Source of the DNA: Lunularia cruciata
Lineage: Eukaryota > Streptophyta > Marchantiopsida > Lunulariales > Lunulariaceae
NCBI GenBank assembly: GCA_948567375.1
Contig: OX419757.1
Coordinates: forward strand, 10,120,974-10,184,973
Direction: 5' to 3'
Length of the DNA stretch: 64,000 bases
Made by a program: the position numbers and the translations under genes. The notes under the pieces were generated by a model. That model was not told the DNA's origin. It did not search any database and saw nothing but the letters and a program-made list of their open reading frames with translations. Positions within the stretch are counted from its first letter, which is position 1. Each line of letters begins with the position of its first letter. Shown here one piece after another: positions 22,981 through 35,116 of the stretch.

Positions 22981-24974
22981 CAATCATATGTGTGAAAGAC
23001 AAGAAGCAACTTGCAGATGCATTCACATGGATGTAGATGGCAAACCATTTGGCGGTGGAAGTCAAGATGAACCCTAAATTATGGCCAAGGACTTTGGCTG
23101 CTACAAAAAATAATCCACAAATTGTAGGTGCTCAATCATCCAAAGGCATCATTAACATCCAAGGACTCACCCTTCATGATGGTAAGTTATGGAACCTAGC
23201 TGCCACATATCTCAAAACCACCACCCTAGTAGAATGTCATGATTCCACCATTGCATGTCACTTTGGAATGGACAAGACCTTGGATGTAGTCAAATGCCAT
23301 TACTATTGGCCCAAGATGAGTTGTGATAAAATATGTTTGGAGTTACCTACTCTGTCAGCAAAATAAAGCTTCTAATCAAGCTCACACATGACTCCTTCAA
23401 CCCCTCTCCACTCCTACACAACATTGGTAATATGTAAGCATGGATCTGGTTTGTGAATTACCCAAGACCACCTCAGGGTTTGACTCCATTGTAATCTTTG
23501 TTGACCAACTCAACAAAATGATTCATGTGAGTCCTACCACCAAGGACGTGATTGCCCCGCAACTAGCTCTATTGTACTTAGATGCAATTTTCTCTCACCA
23601 TGGCCTATCTCAAGTGCTCATCATAGATAGATGCACTCAATTCACTGCTTTATTTTGGAGGACACTCTTTGGTGTCTTCAAAACCAAATTTGCCATGTCC
23701 ATAGCTTACCATCCATAGACCAATGGACACAGAGAGAGGGAAAATCACACTATTAAGGACATGCTCCAAGGCTTTACCTTATTCTATGTGTTGGCAACAC
23801 ATAAAATATGATGTTGGAAATCAAGTTTGGTTGTCAACCACCAACCTCATGTTAATTGGCCCTCGTAAGCTCAAAGCTCATTTTATTGGACCTATAACAC
23901 CCATTTGTGCATGTGTGTGTTATTGTGATATTTAGTTTGGTATTACAAGTACTTGAGAGATACTATTTATACAAAGATAAAGGATAGTTCTACCTTAGTC
24001 ATGATTAGCTAAAGTTAGTCATAGCTAAGAAAAAAGGGACCTTACTTTAGAGGAAGTGGAAAAGAAGAGCATCACTATTTTGGATTCTAGTGTGTTGACT
24101 TGGTATTATTCCTAGGTGTTTTGATTTAAAGAAAGAGTTGAGAACTCTTGGACCCACAAGCCTTTTGTTTTGAATTCTTCTATAGTCCAAGGATAGCCCA
24201 TGTGAAGGAATCCTTGACTTAGTGGTTGGGTCAAGATAAGACCACATGCTTAGGAGAATATTCCCATGAGTATGGATATTCCTTTAGCTTTTTGAATTTA
24301 TTTGACTTTTAGCTTAGTAACTTGAGTTACTCCAATAAAAAGTAACTTTGGTGCATAACTATTTCACAAGTATATAAACTAGGGAGGAGGAGGTACTCAT
24401 CATCCTTTCATTTGTAACTATCTCTTTCTCATTGAGTTCTCTAGTGAGCAATGTCTTGAGTATTGGAGTGCTAGCCTTGGAGGAGTATGATAGAGTAGGG
24501 GTTCTTTGCCTTCTTAGTCCATGGTGCACTATCATAATAGCCATCAGAGGTTCATCCTAAGTGAGAGACACGTCGGCTCATAGACCTTTCTCCATTCTCC
24601 ATCAAATTGCCACAATGACCTACCACCTCCAACTACCGCCATATATAAAGATCCATCCAGTCTTCCATGTTTCCTTACTACATAGATATACACCTTGACC
24701 ACCTTGATTTCCCTCCTTCTCTTCCATTCAAGAAATTTGACCTTGCTCAACCCTCATTGATGACACAAAGGAATATGAAGTCCAATGCATTCCTCAAAAA
24801 TGCATCTATAATACTCGCCATCCATGTGTAGAATACCTTGTACATTGGAAAGGGTACCCACTATACAAGGCAACTTGGGAGCCAGTAACCAACTTGACCA
24901 ATGCACCGGTGTTAGTTCAATCTTTTGAGCAACAATTTTGCAATGAGGATGTTGCTTCTTAAAAGGGGGAGGTC
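22981..24974 (+). pseudogene. pol of A-old, integrase-chromodomain relic
   Basis: Open pieces at 23037-23366 and 23440-23718 show the HHCC region and SGFDSIVIFVDQLNKMIH, then RCTQFTALFWRTLFG, where the second catalytic Asp has become Cys (IDRCTQF for ITDRGTQF type). The C-terminal domain is split by a B solo LTR at 23893-24582 and resumes at 24583. The chromodomain is decayed at about 24770-24900. The polypurine tract aaaagggggaggtc is at 24961-24974. Confidence 0.8.
23893..24582 (+). mobile_element. B-type solo LTR in A-old integrase
   Basis: 690 bp, TATAACACCC (from TGTAACACCC) to GGCTCATA (from GGCTCACA). The target copy gacc is on both sides (23889-23892 and 24583-24586; gacct if counted one base further). 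Removing it restores alignment with A1 integrase. It matches the interrupted B LTR at 12658-19953. Confidence 0.85.
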
Positions 24975-25564
24975 TATAATACCAATAGTCAACATATTAT
25001 CTAAAGGTGAAAATGGACTTGGTAACATCTAGAAGGATGTTTTGTATGATGTGCTAGGTAGATCAGATAGAAGTGTCACCAAAAGAGCACTTCTACTAAT
25101 AAGGTAGATGTAAAAAATAGATTGAAAACTTTAAAGCCAATTTTGAAGGCCTAAACGGATGAATTAAGGGTAGACAATGAAAAGATTCACTCCTTTCAAA
25201 ACAAAACTTGCCTTCTCCCCCATGATTTGTCTCATCAAGAGCTTTCCAATAGTACCTCACCCACATGATTTTGAGCTTCTTATAAGAATATTCTCTAAAG
25301 ATTCCCTAGTCAAACTTGTTTGACCAACTGGATAGAACAAGGACCAACACATCACCCATGCAGACAATTATCTAAGGGTGCAGCTTATTGACATGTCAAA
25401 AATCCTTATATATGATCTAATGGTGGAGCTTCCTTTGAGGGGATCCTCTTTGCTATATAATAAAGAGAAAGTGTTCCTTTGTGACATCAAAGTATTGAGT
25501 GTGAAGTTTGTGATTTCTCTCTTGTATCTCTTGTGGAGAGTTCTCTTGTCCTCAAAGTATTAGG
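24975..25564 (+). repeat. 3' LTR of A-old
   Basis: It starts TATAATACC (TG to TA mutation) and ends TATTAGG (CA lost). About 590 bp with a single U3 module. The target copy gcatt follows at 25565. Confidence 0.85.
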
Positions 25565-26640
25565 GCATTGCTCCAAGTTCCAACATACTCCAATTGGGAT
25601 GAACCTAGAATGTGCATCCTTTGATCAATTTCCTAAAAATAAGGATAGATGTAAACCTCTCCTTGAGCTCTATAAAAGCTTTCTCTTACTTGTTTCACCA
25701 ACACCACTTTATGTAAGATTGGTCAACTTTATCAAGGCCCTCGAAATTGCCCTAAATCCTCTAAAATATTGGTGATAGAAGTCTATTAACCCAAGGAATG
25801 ATTGCACTCTCCTCACAATTGTAGGCTAAGAAATATGTTCAATAACCTCCACTTTGGTATGTTGAACACCAAGTCCACCAAGGTAGATAGTGTGATCCAA
25901 ATACTCAATCTTCTCTTTGAAGAGGTTTAATTTCACAAGGTACTTCCCAAGGTATAATTTGAGTCCATGAGATCTCAATCTCTCAAACATCACCAACAAA
26001 TGTCTCTCATACTCCTCCATAAAAGAACTATAGACCAGAATGTCATGGATATAACACAAAAAAAAATCCAATCCAACTAGGACCCTATCCATGATTCGTG
26101 GGAATTTGGCATGAGCACTCTTTAACCCAAATAGTAAGAATTACCATTGATATAATATATCCTTATCATGAGGATTAATAACCCATAATGTTATCTTGGA
26201 CTTCTCTCCTCCTCCTTGACTGGCAATTGATGATATCTTGCTCAAAGATCCAAAGTGCTAAAGACCTTTGCATGCCTAATCACATCAAAGATCTCCTTTA
26301 TGTGGGTATAGCATACCAATCAACCTTACTCTATTGGTTGATATTTTGGTAACATCCATATATCTCCCTGTGCGTGTAGTTTCCATGCATATCTTTTTTG
26401 GCTGACATCCCTATAGCTAAAGCATATTGTTTATGTAAAATATCCACTGAACTAGCCTCAAGAAGATCTCTAATCTAGCTTTGCATAAAGGCTCTCTCCA
26501 TGTCACTATATTTGTAAGGATGTCAAAAAATTGTGTATCACTAGTCAACTCAATCCAAATACTATATCTTTTTAGAGCATACAAATCTAAAGCAAAACAA
26601 CTAGGGTAGCTCACTAAGACTCTAACTCTCCTTCTTTCTT
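25565..26640 (-). pseudogene. Reverse transcriptase relic, family C copy 1
   Basis: The open frame 25826-26092 contains MDRVLVGLDFFLCYIHDILVYSS: the catalytic F-x-D-D box appears as YIHD, so one Asp is lost. It is followed by EEYERHLLVMFERLRSHGL and IEYLDHTIYLGG, typical of Ty3/gypsy RT. Copy 2 has the same region at 48560-48985. Upstream (26100-26640) the frame is fragmentary. It is interrupted downstream by A-old at 25564/25565 and continues as RNase H at 6997. Confidence 0.75.
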
Positions 26641-28440
26641 CTCTTGTAAGCTTAGCTCCAATGTTTGGCTTCCAAGAATCCTTTATAACTACTATAGAGG
26701 TGAAGGATGCACTAATTTTTGCTACACCAAGACCTTTGGAGCAGTACTATCATGCAGTCCATCCCTTGAGTCCCTAACCTTAAAGTGAGAAACTCTCTTG
26801 CTTTAGTTGCAAGCTCCATACATCTTCTAGGTGCATCCCAAGTAGACCTTGCTCACTTGGATGTACCCCAAGTAGACTACTTTCACTAGTTTTGTACCAA
26901 GAATACCATGCTTACTTGGCCTATCACCCCTATAATATGGCTCATTCATTTCAATATGCATGGAGCTCAAAAGTGTCCAAGTGATGATGCATGTAAAGTG
27001 CATCCTTTACTACTTAGCCAATTCAAGGCTCACAATCCAAGTCAACCCTTTCAAGTCCATGGCTTGAACTAACATCTAATGCATAGATGCCTATGATAAT
27101 ACTAAATGAAAATAATAACAATGGGGAGACCAATTGCTTGCTCTCTTTCATTGGTTTTGGACTCCACTAACTACTATAATTGTGAGTCTTAAACAAGTTC
27201 AAGACCTTGTTCTTATAAGCATGGGAGATTAGGAAACTTGTCAATGTGGGTAAAGTGACTCTAAGCTGCCCAACAAGGTTCACCACTACCATAGAAAACC
27301 TATCAACCACTCTTACCATTTGAGATTGGTACCTAATATCCAAGTTGCCATCAACAATCAGGTGTGATGGTTGTTGAATACTATCATAGGCGCACTATAG
27401 AATCTCTTAAGGTACAAGGTTTGTCCACCAAAGACAACAACAATGAGCCCATGATCCAACTTTGGCTACATTTAACAACACAATATGTCCAATCCAAGAC
27501 CAAACCTAATATATAATTTCCACCATTTTTGTGTAAGAATCACCCATCACTATTTCTCCAAATTTTGTATTGGAAAAACTGCTTGATGAACCTAGAGATA
27601 CTGTAATATACATAATATCTCCCAAAACATGCTAGAGTGGGTATCTTTTAGACCTTGACCTTGGCTAACACAAGTATGTCCTTGACATGGCCATCCAAAA
27701 GTCATTAAATGAATAGTACTACATCTTGTGCCCCTCCCTTTTGGCGCAAGGAAATGTTAAATGGTAAGACCTTTTAGTAACCCTTAAATTTTGATATTGA
27801 TAATAACTCAAGATACCAATATGCGCAGTGTGCCACATGATGTAGAGTATAAAAGGAAAATGAGAGAAATAGGAGAATGGAAGACTAGAGTGTAAGACCA
27901 CATTGGGACTCTCAAGTGAAGGAAACTCCAAATGCTTAGCATGAGCTTGGGCTTTGGTAATTATAATGAAGCAATACAAGACTCTTGAGAAGCTTCCAAG
28001 TAAACTTCTTCTAGAAGCCACATACTTAGAATAAAAGCTAAGCTAGTCATTAACTAGATGTGCAAGTTACCCAATCCTTGGAAGGTACCTAGAAGCTTCT
28101 CACTAAGAAGATTCCTAGGTGCTTCTAGAACATGCAACCTCAAAGTTTCCTAGATGCTTCTGAAACATTCTTAGAATTCTTATCTTTTTGCTTATTTTAC
28201 TAACTCATTAGTCTCAACATTCTTAGAATTCCTAACCATTTTTTTTGCTTATTTTACTAACTCATTAGTCTTTGCTAACTTTTCTATTAACTCCATACTA
28301 ATACATAGAGAGACTCATCTAGTAATCTCATACCTCTACACATACAAGTACCTTTGAACATGTATGTCTACCTACAAGAATATAGCTTTTCCAATGCTAA
28401 TCACATCAAAAACATCCAATAGTCATACTCCCTCCACTAG
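26641..28440 (-). pseudogene. C5-cytosine DNA methyltransferase-like domain of family C copy 1
   Basis: On the minus strand, motif I lies at 28391-28435 (LLDVFDVISIG, the F-x-G-x-G SAM site, degraded). Next is a YLYV-R-EITR-VSL stretch. Motif IV is intact as FGWPCQGHT, with catalytic PCQ codons at 27682-27690, followed by GQGLKDTHSSMFWEIL. A later target-recognition-type block has NVAKVGSWAH (27443-27472) and LWWTNLVP. Order and spacing fit a C5 MTase, which methylates cytosine in DNA. It sits between protease and RT of a retrotransposon. An E-type solo LTR (27841-28305) splits it, and stops and frameshifts show it is dead. Copy 2 supports each block. Confidence 0.7.
27841..28305 (-). mobile_element. 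E-type solo LTR (old)
   Basis: About 465 bp aligning with the E LTR end to end: aataggagaatgga near the left, gcttagcatgagcttgggc, several GAAGC/CTTCT palindrome remnants, and ttaactccatac near the right end. It begins tgtagagtat and ends aataca. I could not confirm a target duplication. It interrupts the C copy 1 methyltransferase domain, whose two halves join in alignment with copy 2. Confidence 0.7.
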
Positions 28441-29623
28441 AGACTGCCAAGCCATAAGTGTGGTGTCCAAAGGTGATAAATCTAAAGGATGAATGGGCCA
28501 TAACAATAGTGAGCCAAGATTGTCATTGCTAAATTGCACCATTAAACAACATACACATTCCTCACCTAATTATCAACTTGGCATACAAGATGTTATCTCC
28601 TCCTTATAGTCATGAAACCCATGGATTATAGCACTACTCCTCTTACTAACACATCATTTGACTTTGCTATTGCTACAATTGCTTAAGCTCTCACCATAAA
28701 ACAATCAATCAGATGATCAGGGTGAATGTGGACAATGACTTCCTCACATGTGATGTATGTGAGGAACTACTTCCTAACAATTTTTGAATCTAAAATAAAC
28801 ATCTCTCTAACATTGGTCTTCAATAGCCCAAGACCAAGAGTTGTAGCCTTCCCTAATAGTCAAGACCATGCGTCAAAGTCTGATCATGCACTCTATGGTG
28901 TATAGACTTTCCTTGAGGTCCAAAAAAATTGAAAATCCTACTCAACTTGTCCAATATGACAACTCCAAGTATAAACCTAGCTTGCTCAAATGTAGATCTA
29001 GTAGGCAACTCCTCCGACCTAGCAATTATTGCCTACCACAACCATTAGTAGTAGAATGGATCCCATGCTCCTCAACCAATTTGGATTCTACCATCAACCA
29101 CCTTCATACAAGAAGTAGGAACCACACCATCCCTACCCAATGTGGAAACTAACCAAAACATTGGAGTTGGATCAACTATTAGTGTCAACATGTTGGTGGT
29201 TGAAAACAAAAAGCACATAATTATTATGAGCTACCCTAGCATAATGATAGACTTGATATAAGTAGATGATAAACTAATATATGGTCCATTTTCCACTTCA
29301 TCTCCACATACCATGCTTGCACTAGGATATCTCAAAGCCATAGATGTTGAAGTGACTTTCATGCCTCAAAAAGTGTGAAAGATGGATGAAGTCTAACTTG
29401 TCTACCAACCTCTCTTCTCTAAGAGTCCAATTTCATTGATACTCCTCTAGGCTCAAGAGCAAGTACTACACTCCTAGTAACTATGATGGATGTATCAATA
29501 TATGTTGATTTTCACATGAAATCAAGGACATCTCTATCACCAACATAAGAGGTGGAAGCATCAATATCTAAATCTAATCTTCTTTGAGTAACAGCCATGC
29601 TGGCCCATCTCTATTCCAAGTAT
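28441..29623 (-). pseudogene. Family C copy 1, gag-to-protease region (decayed)
   Basis: By position between the CCHC gag relic (30639) and MTase motif I (28435), this should hold the rest of gag and the protease. I see no convincing active site on the minus strand. Open frames are short. An A-type solo LTR forms its right border. Confidence 0.4.
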
Positions 29624-30373
29624 TGTAATACCAAGAACTAGCCATGTGATCTAAATGTGAAATTTGGTTTGCTAACATCTGGAATGATGTTATACATGAT
29701 GGTCAAAATAGATCAGATAGAAGTATCACAAAAAGAGTACTTCTACTAATAGGGCAAAAATAGAAATAGACTTGAAAACCTTAGAACCAATAGCTAGACA
29801 TATGATTTAAAGGTGAGAATTGGTTTGGTTACATCTGATTGGTTACATCATACATTGGTTTGGTCCATCATGTGTAATAAATAGATCAGAACAAGGTATC
29901 ACCAAAAGAGGACTTCTACTAATAGAGTATGAATTGAAATATACCTGAAATATTTGAAGGCAATTTTGGAGGCCTAAACAGATGAATTAGGCCTCAAAAA
30001 TGTGGGGTCCTTTCCCCCAACAAAGAAAAGGTTGGCCTTCCCTCCCCCTGGTTTGTCTTGTCAAGAGCTTTCCAATGGTACCTCACACACGTGCTTTTGA
30101 AATTCCTACAAGAAGATTCCCTAAAAGATTCCCTCTGGTCAAAGCTTGTTTGACCAGATAGGACTAGGACCGACATGTCATCCATCCAAGTAAGTAATCC
30201 AAGGGTGGAACTTGGTCACATGTCACCTGTATGTGTGCCTAATCCTATGGTGCAGCTTCCTTGGAGGAGATCCTCTTTGTCTATATAATAAAGAGAAGTT
30301 GCTCCTTTGGGGCATCAGAGGATTGAGTGTGAAATTTGTGTTTTCTCTCTTCTCTTGTCCTCGGAGTATTACA
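29624..30373 (+). mobile_element. A-type solo LTR
   Basis: 750 bp from TGTAATACC to TATTACA with the doubled U3 module and TATATAATAAAG. The duplication is agtat (29619-29623) and agtac (30374-30378), one transition apart. Around 29830-29878 the second U3 module contains a rearranged patch with the short segment 29864-29877 inverted relative to all other copies. Confidence 0.9.
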
Positions 30374-31700
30374 AGTACTCAGTCCGAGTAAACATGGTTG
30401 TATGAGAAAGAGAATGTATGGTGCTCCTACCAAGTGGGGGTCCTCCTCTTCCACATCTACTTCCTTGTTGTCCTTGACATGTGGCTCTTCTACCTCCTAT
30501 TGTTGTAGCCCTACCACTCTCTAACTCCATGTGTAAGTCAAATCATTGGTTACTATTATGACCAAATTGGTGATAATTGTCATACTACCTTTGGGTTGGT
30601 TGAGGTTCTCTTGAGGTATTATGCCCTCTACCTTGGGTGCACTCTCTCTTGTGGTGAAGTCCACCACAAGTTCAACAAGGAACACCGCCACTCATTATTG
30701 TTGTTGACCAAAAAATAAGTGTAAGGGTCTATGTGCACAAGGTCATCCATCCACTCCATACCATAAATCTCCAACAAGTGCACCTCCATTAGATACACCA
30801 GTGTTTCTTGAGCTAGAACTTGTGAGTATTTTCAGTCTATCTTTGGAAACCAAGCTTGAAGTGATGTAGATGTAATTTTGAGACCAATATTATCTCTATA
30901 GCTCAATCTCCTTCAACAATACTTTCTTGAACTCATATTAGCCATCCATAGACAAACCTCTAAATTTTAGGACAACCGCTTCTATGCCATGAATGGTGTG
31001 AAAAAAAGTCTAGTTTTGTATCCATTGTAGATGACACCAACTATCAAATCTTCCAACTTTATGGTATCCATTATACCAAGTAGTATTTGCAGCCTTTGGA
31101 GACCCCATAAATCTCCTCCGTCTCATAACAACAATGTGGACACATAATATGCAGTCTCAACTAGATAGCTCTTGTGTCAAACTCCAAATTGGAGTCAATC
31201 TCCTCCTTCATTAGAAACTAAGATAATACCACTCTACATAAACCCACTACATATTATAGCAAATCTCCTCTAAAATCCCCAAAGTACTTTTTTGTGACAA
31301 TATATCTCAAACTACAACCGTATAACCAAGTGCCACAACCAAGAACCACCACCAAGTGCCACCAACAACTTAACACCATTCACTAATGCTACCTAAGTAC
31401 CTCTAAATGTGACAACAATACTATGGGGAAGTGCAACTTGTAGCTTATTGTCACAAACACACATTATCATGGTCTATAGGTCATCACTTTATGCTTCATC
31501 AAAGAGAAACATAATAGTTTGACTATTCAACACTCTAACCTCACTATTGAGAGTACCCTTTTGCACCAATGCTCCAAATATCAAGACAAAAATATGGTAC
31601 ACAAACAAGAAGTAAAGAATAGAGGAGATCCAATCACAAGAATTCCAAATGATAACCTTCCATTTTACAAATCCAATCAAATTGACTCTGCCATTTGGCA
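30374..31700 (-). pseudogene. gag relic with zinc knuckle, family C copy 1
   Basis: On the minus strand a knuckle reads C-stop-TCGGLHHKREC at 30639-30677 (TGG to TGA inside it), equal to CWTCGGPHHKREC of copy 2. It is followed by a degraded second knuckle ending FDLH and a Gly/Arg-rich tail (GGRRATCQGQQGSRCGRGG). Spacing is C-x2-C-x3-H-x4-C. Upstream capsid homology toward 31700 is only suggestive. Confidence 0.65.
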
Positions 31701-31838
31701 TTTGAGATAATATGAACATTTTTCTACTCCTACATTATCATGATCACTAAGGATGGGTTCAATTGTCTTCTCCTTGCCAAAGCTATATAGATATAGATTT
31801 AGATATAGATATGAGTCCACCAATCTCTAAGACAACAA

Positions 31839-31905
31839 GTGATGGTAGACTAGTTGGCTAGGCCATGAGTCTATAAACCAAATATTGAAGGTTCAAACCT
31901 ATTTC
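31839..31905 (+). other. tRNA-derived sequence (SINE-like, degenerate)
   Basis: An A-box-like TAGACTAGTTGG at 31846-31857 and a B-box-like GGTTCAAACC at 31890-31899 are 44 nt apart, as in a tRNA. The acceptor and anticodon stems do not pair properly, so it is not a functional tRNA. A SINE head or old tRNA pseudogene is likely. Confidence 0.4.
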
Positions 31906-31929
31906 ATAGTACTCAAGAGTGAGTTAATT

Positions 31930-32029
31930 TTGCCAAAAGACTATCAAAATATCCTCTTAACTTGCTAGCCATATTGAGAGGTATGCTAATTTGCCAAAAG
32001 ACTACCAAAATATCCTTTAAACTTGCTAG
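31930..32029 (+). repeat. 61-bp period duplication
   Basis: ttgccaaaagacta and the following 25 bases occur at 31930-31968 and 31991-32029 with few differences. Confidence 0.8.
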
Positions 32030-33060
32030 TCTTACCACTTTGGCTTGCTAGCCCTTCTAGGCCTTTGTAGACTCTCAAGCCCATAGCCTTGTGCCTTGGG
32101 AACTTTTTTTTCACTTCAATACCTCTAGAACCAACTCAAGCCCATATAGCCTTTGTAGCCTCTAGCCCATAACCCTAAACCTCACAACCCCAAGCTTCAA
32201 AAGCCAATTGAGGCTTTCTTAGCAATTATGCTAAGCTTGGAGATACCACCAATGCACACTATCTTGTACCCAATTTCTCCCATCACATCTTCTATGTTAT
32301 AAGTCAATCAAAACTCAGATCACATCTCATAAAGTGAGCCAAAGCTCACTTTTTGGAGAAGGGTTTTGAGCATTCAACACTCAACTATCAATAGGCCATG
32401 ATCACATCATCAAGCCATGTCTACTTTATCTAACAGAATATAGGTAATACTTTTTGGTCTTTGTCCTCCATAGCTAAGAGCTCAAAGACTCAACATAAAA
32501 TAAGTGAGCTCTCTAGAGCTATATTTTGAGGTATATTTTGTCTAAAGCAATCAAGAATCCAGCCTTATTGGCACATTTCATGGCCCCTCTGACCATGCAA
32601 ATGGCACCTCAATGGTATGATCAATTGACCTAATACTATATCTAGCCATCACTAAGTGGTGGCCAATTCTTGGTAGTGGCACTTCGTGGTTATAGTTGCC
32701 ATTGGGAGTACATTACAAGCACAAAGTTCTTAAGGGATTTGAGAGTGGACTTTGCTGCAATATGTTATGGGATCACACAAAGTGGCACTTGATAGCATTT
32801 GGTATCTTAGGTCCTAGTGAAAGAGGAGATTGGTTCCAGTTTGAAGTTTGACACAAGAGTTGTTCCAATTGAGAATGCACATTGTGTGTCCACAACATTT
32901 TTGTGGGACATGGAAAAGATTGTGATTGGATTGGAAAAGATTGGTGGTTCCAAATGTCTCATGCGCTATTCTGATATAGTGGTTATCATTTAATTGGATG
33001 ACTTTATCTAAGAGTTTGATAATTGGTGTGTGATCTATATCACATGTAGAACCCAACTTT

Positions 33061-34372
33061 TTTCATACCCTTCATGGCATAGAAGAGGTTTTTCTAGCAC
33101 TTGGAATATCTACTTATAGATGACTAATCCATGTCCAAGAGGCCATACTTGGAGTAGATTGAGCAAACAAGACATAATTTGCCTTCAAACTACATGTCCA
33201 TCAATTTAGGTTTAGTTTTCAAAGGTAGATTGGTAGTACCCACAAGTTCTAGCACTAGTAGCATTGGTGTATCCAATCAAGGTGCACTAGTTGGGGATGG
33301 TGCTACTACAAGTGGAGGTACCATTGCAAGAGGTAGTGTAATATTGGGGCTTAACTCCATGGTAGAATGGTGGAAATCTTCCAATTTTTGAGGAAAAATT
33401 ACCAAAGAGTATAGACTAACAACCTGATGAGCTTGCAAGAGTTCCAATGGAAGGTTGGAGAGAGCATATTTGAGACATACACTTGCATGAGACAACTAAT
33501 CAATTTCACTCACAGAGTCATTGAAGCACAAGTTGTCCAATTTTGATATGGGATATTGGATAGAGTTGTGATGTAGAGTATGTAATGCTACATTATTGAA
33601 TACCTCACCACCTTTGGTTGTGGTCTTTGGTTTAGTAGAGCATATTAAGCTCAACATGGTGGAGGAGAGAGTGGTGATATCTAGATTTAGTAGAGAGATC
33701 TTATCCATAATAATTCCTTATTCTAGATTGCATCATATTATATTGGCTTTTGAGGGCAAAGTGGATAGCTCCAATCTTATGGAGTGAGGCAAAGCCATAG
33801 TGCAAATAGACCTTTACTCTCATTTGTTGGTCAGAAAAAAATGATGAGTGGTGGTGTTACTTGTTGGACTTGTGGTGGACCTCATCATAAGAGAGAGTGC
33901 ATTCAAGGTAGTGTGCATGATACCTCACGAGCATCTAAACCAACCTAAAGATAGTGTGACCATTGCCATAGATCTCATCATACTAGTGACTAATGTTTTG
34001 ACTTACACCCAAAGTTATATTTTGGTTGAGCTACTATGGTAAGAAGTAGAGGAGACACAAGTCATAGAGGACAAGGTCATAGAGAATCTGCACCTAGTAT
34101 GAGCACAATATTCATCTTTAATTTTGATACAACCATGGTTACTTGAATTGAGCAATTGGAGCAAAGATTGGCTAGCATGGTTATAGCTCAAAGAAGATCA
34201 TATACAAGTTTTGAGTCAACCACCTCTTATGTTAGTGATAGAGATGTCCTTGACTTCATGAATTGATAAGCACAAGTAGATACATCCATTGTAGTTATAA
34301 GGAATGTATTACATCCTCTTGAGCCTAGAAGAGCATCAATGGAGTTGGAACCCATAGTGAGGAGAGGCTTAT
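33061..34372 (+). pseudogene. gag with two zinc knuckles, family C copy 2
   Basis: Knuckle 1 CWTCGGPHHKREC is intact at 33862-33900 (C-x2-C-x3-H-x4-C). Knuckle 2 CDHCHRSHHTSD-stop-C lies at 33955-33996, followed by FDLHPK. These are nucleocapsid motifs. Upstream capsid sequence is fragmentary, with open pieces at 33596-33787 and others. A2 interrupts downstream at 34372/34373 and homology continues at 39594. Confidence 0.7.
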
Positions 34373-35116
34373 TGTAATACTCCGAGGACAAGAGAAGAGA
34401 GAAAACACAGATTGCACACTCAAACATTCGATGCCCCAAGGGAGCACCTTCTCTTTATTATATAGACAAAGAGGATCTCCTCCAAGGAAGCTCCACCATA
34501 GGATTAGGAACCCTACAGATAGGTGACATGTCAGCAAGCTCCACCCTTGGATTACTTACTTGGATGGGTGACCTGTCTGGTCTAGGTCCTATCTGGTTGG
34601 TCAAACAAGCTTTGACCAAAGGGAATCTTTTAGGGAATCTTCCTGTAGGAATCTCAGAATCACATGAGTAAGGTACCGTTGGAAAGCTCTCGACGAGACA
34701 AAGCAGGAGGGAGGTAAGGCCAGCCCTTCCTCCGTTGGGGGGGGGGAATCTACACATTTTTGAGGCCTAATTCATCCGTTTAGGCCTCCAAAATTGCCTT
34801 CAAAGATTTCAGGCATATTTTGGTTCCTACTCTATTAGTAGAAGTCCCCTTTTGGTGATACCTCTTTCTGATCTGTTTAGTCCATCATGTGTAACATCCT
34901 TCTAGATGTTACCAAACCAATTCTCACCTTTAAATCATATGTCTAGCTATTGGTTCTAAGGTTCTCAAGTCTATTTTGGTTTCTGCCCTATTAGTAGAAG
35001 TACTCTTTTGGTGATACTTCTATCTGATCTATTTTGACCATCATGTATAACATCATTCTAGATGTTACCAAACCAAATTTCACATCTAGATCATATGGCT
35101 AACCCTTGGTATTATA
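34373..35116 (-). repeat. 3' LTR of A2
   Basis: Reads TATAATACC (TG to TA) to TATTACA on the minus strand, with doubled U3 and a TATATAATAAAG block. A polypurine tract (complement of gaccttcctcctttt) lies just outside at 35117-35131. Confidence 0.9.

Larger units (their letters stand above)
6998..25564 (+). mobile_element. A-old: decayed chromovirus (Ty3/gypsy) holding nested insertions
   Basis: LTRs lie at 6998-7604 and 24975-25564, with a primer site just inside the left LTR and a polypurine tract just before the right one. Internal order: ORF0 (7746-8150), gag (8216-8509, 12105-12647, 20694-21038), pol with chromodomain (21039-24974). The target duplication is gcact at 6993-6997 and gcatt at 25565-25569, and the empty-site sequence is preserved in C copy 2. 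LTRs and coding regions are heavily mutated and carry four further insertions: D1, an inverted A solo LTR with its own nest, and a B solo LTR. The LTR has one copy of the U3 module that is doubled in younger A copies. Confidence 0.9.
31701..33060. other. Head-to-head junction of the two family C copies
   Basis: The leader regions of minus-strand copy 1 and plus-strand copy 2 face each other here. A stretch near 31330-31400 and one near 32650-32720 are recognisably similar in opposite orientation (ggtggcacttggt-type core). LTR ends could not be defined. No open frame of note. Confidence 0.4.

Noticed and set aside
31839-31905. Functional tRNA gene
   Set aside because: Acceptor, anticodon and T stems do not pair. 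Only box spacing is right.
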